Assembly (NCBI GenBank): GCA_013420905.1 | Contig: JAAXNY010000008.1 | Location: forward strand, 3,472,001-3,536,000 | Direction of reading: 5' to 3' | DNA: 64,000 nucleotides | Source: Collybia mongolica | Taxonomy: Eukaryota; Basidiomycota; Agaricomycetes; Agaricales; Clitocybaceae | Shown: positions 59,930-64,000 of the stretch, piece by piece | Layout of the letters: each line of letters starts with the position of its first letter | How positions within the stretch are numbered: the stretch's first letter is position 1 | Notes under the pieces: model-generated | What the model saw: the letters and a program-made list of their open reading frames with translations, nothing else | Database searches by the model: none | Told to the model about the DNA's origin: nothing | Program-made: the position numbers and the translations under genes

Positions 59930-61175
59930 TCAATCTTCGGGGTATGTTAACACCTTCAATAACTGTTGATTTAATGACAAAATTTTCAAGTGCAAATCAA
60001 GGAGAAGTTCAAGTTCTTCCCTCGCCTCCATTGAATTTTTGCAACTTGTCCAAGTGTCACAGCAATTGTGACTATGACAGGCCTCATAGTGATCACTGTT
60101 GGAGTTGATGTGGACTTGTAGACCATGCAGACATTGAAAGCAGCCTTTCAAGGCCCCCATACAATGTTCAGAACAGACTTGTAGATGTGCAACAGTACCA
60201 TCAAACATTGTATTGCAGGATCCAAAGAAGCTGGTTGCTTGTGAACAGGTATGGTTTGTGAGTTCACTGCATATGCAGAATCTGCCCAAGCAAATTCTTC
60301 TCCTCCAAAAAGAAGCTCTGGGTATTTGACAGCAGCAGTGTGTTGGAATGCTGTAGCATCATGTGCAGATCCAGTTAAACCATGGCAATAATCACCAATG
60401 CAAAGATTTGAGGGTGTGTTTCCAATCTAGATAATCAATCAATTATTGAAAAGAATAGGGGTGGATGAAGAGGGAAACTTGCCTGTACATTGAGCCCATA
60501 GTTGCATTTTCATATATAATATGCATCTCCATGCAACCCAGGCTTCCAATACAACACAATGATAGTCCCATTATACATCAACTACCCCTCTCTCCACAAC
60601 CCATGGAATCCAAGATGTTCATCCATCCATTGTTTCTCAATCTCCTTCTCTGCAGATGTAAGCCTTTGGACAAAAAGGTCATGCAATGACTCGATTGCTG
60701 TAAAGCATTGCTTTGTGTAATTTTCAACTGATCCCTCTGCACAACCAGCTGTGCAAGCCACATCCTCAACTAATGCTGCATTGCTAAATCTTCCCATTCT
60801 ATAGAGAGTAACTGCAAGTTGCTGCTCAACAGTAGTCTGCCCATTGTTTGACTGATTGGTGAACACTGGGTGGTCCTCAATAAGAGTCAGGATTGTGTCA
60901 AAGACCCAGGGTGTGACACAAAGCATGTTGACAAATTGGTGGTGATCAGAATGGTTTTGAGAAAACTTCCAAGTAAGGTGAAGATTGCCAGCCTTAGCAA
61001 TAGGTGTTCAAGCATTGAGATAATGAGTTTCCTGGATAGCAAGAATAGCTTGTAGATCAAGATCAAACTGTCGGCATGCCTCATCAAGGGTATGGGTGGG
61101 AGAAAAAATATTTTGTGCAATCATCATAGTAAGGTAGGCTTGGGTGATCTCCTTGCGAGTAGAGATTGGAGGCAT
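59930..61175 (-). pseudogene. PIF/Harbinger-type transposase (DDE_4), inactivated
   Basis: The ATG at 61175 opens MPPISTRKEITQAYLTMMIA. Next come NLHLTWKFSQNHSDHHQFVN, the helix-turn-helix-like YRMGRFSNAALVEDVACTAG, then a DDE core with GLTGSAHDATAF (first Asp), EEFAWADSAYAV (second Asp) and SEHCMGALKGCFQCLHGL (Glu). One intron (~60426-60484) splits the core. Stops: TGA at 61020-61018, TAG at 60584-60582 and TGA at 60512-60510, plus a frameshift near 60190. The first and third fall where family members have Arg (CGA to TGA) and the second where they have Trp (TGG to TAG). Family as I recall it: Agaricomycete DDE superfamily endonucleases. No terminal repeats identified. Confidence 0.85.
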
Positions 61176-61516
61176 AGTGCTGGGATAATCATATTATACT
61201 GACTCCTGATTCCTGACTCTACAGCGTGACAGAGCGGAGAATAAACTTTCCACTTACATAACGGTGCATATGCGGAAAAGCGTCTGCGTCTGCGAATCTG
61301 CATTCAACTTTGTACGTCCCTAATCGTCCTAAAGCATATTTTATAGCCGCCCACCCCCGGAAGAATTTCGTAATCATGATTGAATACATGGTTAAAGCTG
61401 AAGTTAGCTGGCGTTATACGGTAGGTATCGAAGTCCATGTCCAAATGTCCAAATAATCCTGAACAACAATGTTCGTAGAGAATGTGAAGCTAAGAAAGAA
61501 TAAGACAACCATCCAT
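61176..61516. other. right border of the repeat island
   Basis: CpG content returns to normal from about 61200. No gene recognised. Confidence 0.5.
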
Positions 61517-61951
61517 TCAAAGCCCACACGAAGCCGGATTCACAGGCTGCGCCGACACATTCACCACTCCGAACTCGACCGCGTGCCCACCCGTCAAATC
61601 ATCCATCGCTTTCTGGGTGGTGAAAAACCCGCTATCTGCGTGGTCGATTGCAGTTACGGTGATAAAATGGGGCTTGTCATCGGCATCCATGTATGTGATC
61701 TTCCAACACGACCCGCATTGCGCCGAATTCCACCCTGCGATAGAGTCTGAGGATGCGACGTATGGGAAGGAGGGAAGGGAGTCGATTGTGGTGTAACCCC
61801 TGGTCATGAGCCCGTTCTTGCCGTCAGAGCAGGCGACGCCGGCAAGGGAGTTCTCGCCATGGCCGTAGAAAAGGTCGTAGCCGAGGGTTGTGGCAAGTGC
61901 AGAAGGAAGGAAGGCAACGAATAAGGTGGTGAAAGCAATGGTCATCTTCAT
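61517..61951 (-). CDS. cerato-platanin family secreted protein
   Basis: Small secreted, cell-wall-associated fungal protein of the cerato-platanin/SnodProt1 family: double-psi beta-barrel, expansin-like, binding chitin-type oligosaccharides and perceived by plants in pathogens (family knowledge). 144 residues, single exon. Signal peptide MKMTIAFTTLFVAFLPSALA, then TTLGYDLFYG, VACSDGKNGLMTRGYTTIDS, GWNSAQCGSCWKITYM, ITVTAIDHADSGFFTT and C-terminal PASCGL. All four conserved cysteines are present. The start was chosen at Met 61951 because the leader then begins at once; an upstream extension exists in frame but would add a non-hydrophobic head. TATAAAAG lies ~51-58 nt upstream. First of a tandem pair with 63127-63563. 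Confidence 0.93.
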   Translation of the reverse strand: MKMTIAFTTLFVAFLPSALATTLGYDLFYGHGENSLAGVACSDGKNGLMTRGYTTIDSLPSFPYVASSDSIAGWNSAQCGSCWKITYMDADDKPHFITVTAIDHADSGFFTTQKAMDDLTGGHAVEFGVVNVSAQPVNPASCGL

Positions 61952-62001
61952 GATGTATGCGGTATGCCAGCGATGAGATGCAGGACACACCGCAGCGATG
62001 C

Positions 62002-62009
62002 CCTTTTAT
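62002..62009 (-). promoter_or_regulatory. TATA box of the cerato-platanin gene
   Basis: TATAAAAG on the minus strand, about 51-58 nt before the ATG at 61951. The second copy keeps a TATAAAAA at 63622-63629. Confidence 0.6.
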
Positions 62010-63126
62010 ACCTTCGCTGAGAGCCTAAACGGTACCGACATGTGTCGAGACCATTAAGCAATGACGAGACGAAGCAGCGGCGTTGAGACCCCGAGGCTCT
62101 CAAACCGCTGGACGGAACTCATCAGCATACAGGAACCTGTTCCGAATAACTCACTATTCATTCCTAGCCCCGCATGCTGCTCGTCCGATCGTCGCTGCAT
62201 CTCGAGCACCATGGAGGTGTGGGGTAGGTTCACAAAGCGGCGAAGATTTGCCTGCTCCGGCCGGCTCGGCAGACAATCGGGAGTGGATTTCCGGGCGAGA
62301 AATGCCGTCCATGCAAGAATTGTTCAGATGACTACCATTTATTGGGCGTCTATCTCTTTGACGTTTACCCCTATGTGGATGTCGGGCTAGAGAAGTCCTT
62401 ATTTGACGGTTGTTGTTAACCTTGCGATGGAACTTCTCTCGTTTGCAGGAAAAATGTCGGCAAGCATGATTATGGGAGCAGTAACTTGCGCAAAGTGGTA
62501 GGATTGTCGTTCTTAAACAGAGCTGCTGGATATTGACCTAAACATATAGGAAATCTGATAAGTACGAGAGAAGCGAGTAAACATGACTAAATCCGAAATG
62601 CAACCATCACCCCCACTAAAGCCACTATCATGGTATGGAAACTCATATAAACCGCTCAAACGTATGTTCCGATTCCCCTTTCTCCTTTTTCTCGACCTGA
62701 TCCAACATTAGCGGATTATTGAGTTCACAACGTCTTAGTTCCTGGAAGATCATCACCGTTGTCTCCAAAAGCGGTCCAAAAGACGCCGCATGAACTGAAA
62801 GAGATGATCTTGGGCATATTGTTCGGACAATGATGACTTTTCAGCGGCAAAAGAGCGGAGATCTTTGGTCACACTCTAGAATATGTGGCGAATGGCGGTC
62901 TTTAATCGCCACTGCGTTTCACGTTACATTGTCGGTCCGCCAACGATACCAAACTAGGATAGTGGTAATTAGCACTATAACGAGAATCGAGGTCAGTTGA
63001 AAACATTTTTACAAAGACAATGTTACAGCAAACTAAAACATATGTTCAGAAGCCCAAGTAATTCACTCGTGACAACATTCATGAGCAAGAGAAGCTAGCC
63101 ACCTTTCAGGGAACTCAGCCTCCTCC
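62010..63126. other. intergenic between the cerato-platanin copies
   Basis: No gene recognised. About 62150-62235 resembles 63745-63815 (GCATCTCGAGCACCATGGAG against TCATCCCGAGCGCCATGAAG), showing that the upstream region was duplicated with the gene. Confidence 0.5.
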
Positions 63127-63563
63127 CTACAAACCACATGCAGCCCTGGTCACAGCTTGCGCCGACACTGGCACGATTCCAAACTCGACCACGTGCCCAC
63201 CTGTTATCTCATCCATTGCTCTCTGGGTGGTATAAAAACCTCTCGACGCGTGAACGATTACCGTGACCGTGATGTCACGAACTGCCCCGCCCTCATCGAC
63301 ATATGTGATCTTCCAGTACGACACGCACTGTGGCGAATTCCATGCTGGGACGACCTCAGAGGACACAACATATGGATAGGAGGGGAGGGAGCCGATTGTA
63401 GTAAAACCTTTGGTGATGAGCCCGTTTGGACCGTTGGAGCAGGCGACAGTGGCGAGAAAGAAGCTACTGTTCCCCAATTAGGGTCGTAGCCAAGGGTCGT
63501 GGAGAAAGCAGATGAGGAAGGGAGTAGGACAAGTGCGACGGCGAAAGCTGCGGTCAACTTCAT
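63127..63563 (-). pseudogene. second cerato-platanin copy, frameshifted and missing a cysteine
   Basis: The ATG at 63563 opens MKLTAAFAVALVLLPSSSAF, then TTLGYDPNWG, where the frame is lost near 63475. The rest continues in another frame: VACSNGPNGLITKGFTTIGS, NSPQCVSYWKITYVD, ITVTVIVHASRGFYTT and AACGL. The third cysteine is Tyr (QCVSYW against QCGSCW) and the conserved TAIDHA is TVIVHA. The frameshift alone could be a sequencing error, but the lost disulphide cysteine indicates relaxed selection. Its upstream TATAAAAA is intact. Confidence 0.82.
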
Positions 63564-64000
63564 AATGTAGGTGATGTACTAATAACGTGCCTTCGCCAAC
63601 TCATCACCCCAGTCGCCGTAGTTTTTATAATCTTTTGAAAGCCTGGATGGTGTCCATTTGCGTCAAGTTCTTGGCGGTGAAATGCCAATGCTATACCCTA
63701 TACTGTCCTATCAGGTGGATAGAAACCACACGCACAACGAGTCGCCATTCATTTCGAGCCCTGAATGATATCTGACGGCCGTTTCATCCCGAGCGCCATG
63801 AAGGTGTGAAGAGTGTTCTTATAGCAATCGTCCCTGATCAAACCGGCAGACTCAGTGGTGAGTAAATTTCCCAGCAGATGCCGTAAGTTACAATCGATGA
63901 CGTTTAGATAACCATTATGCGTAGGCTTGATGCTTCTATGTCATTGGTACCCGTTCCTGGGTGCATACCAAATCAAGGAAGTACTTACCTGGTACCAACT
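63564..64000. other. upstream flank of the second cerato-platanin, to the window edge
   Basis: Resembles the upstream flank of the first copy in part. A minus-strand donor-like CAGGTAAGTA near 63983-63992 may belong to a gene beyond the window. Confidence 0.4.

Overview
The window comes from a filamentous basidiomycete, most likely an Agaricomycete. The evidence is densely packed genes cut by many ~45-70 nt GT-AG introns, lignocellulose-type secreted enzymes (aryl-alcohol-oxidase-like GMC oxidoreductases, a GDSL/CE16-type esterase, a subtilase), cerato-platanins, an expanded orphan 7TM-like protein, a TPR-CHAT protein and Agaricomycete-type transposons. All identifications are by eye from sequence; no database search was run.

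Layout. 1-629: 5' part of a GMC oxidase (minus), cut by the window edge. 630-6443: mostly no recognisable gene, apart from a plausible 63-residue minus-strand protein at 5408-5668. 6444-25 kb: ordinary gene-rich DNA holding an acidic orphan, a Zn2Cys6 transcription factor, YTM1, phosphoinositide PLC, a double nucleotidyltransferase-fold protein, a 7TM-like membrane protein, TGS1 cap hypermethylase and an SDR of the 3-ketoacyl-CoA reductase type. Two short hAT-like MITEs sit in its gaps. 25.6-36.3 kb: a secretome patch with a complete GMC oxidase, a dead subtilase, a relic of a second GMC 3' end, decayed DNA and a GDSL esterase.

36.7-61.2 kb: a repeat island strikingly poor in CpG. It opens with a TPR-CHAT (caspase-like) gene broken by a 32-bp tandem duplication. 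It continues with two hAT-like MITEs, a LINE relic, an intact Tc1/mariner element (43198-44805), a dispersed SINE-like repeat, a 105-bp minisatellite, an LTR-like stretch, a Harbinger-type transposase pseudogene, and the most striking structure of the window. That structure is a 7.35-kb palindrome (52119-59464) with two apparently identical 3,076-bp arms centred on a second, decayed Tc1 element. 61.5-63.6 kb: a tandem pair of cerato-platanin genes, the second one dead.

How it fits together. The gene-rich half is housekeeping (ribosome biogenesis, RNA cap maturation, lipid signalling, fatty-acid elongation). The secretome patch and the cerato-platanins are tandemly duplicated, fast-decaying families beside a transposon island. 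Three coding sequences in the island carry stops of the C-to-T / G-to-A kind, which suits cytosine methylation and deamination. The palindrome is best explained as a recent inverted duplication primed by the Tc1 terminal inverted repeats, but an assembly artefact must be excluded.
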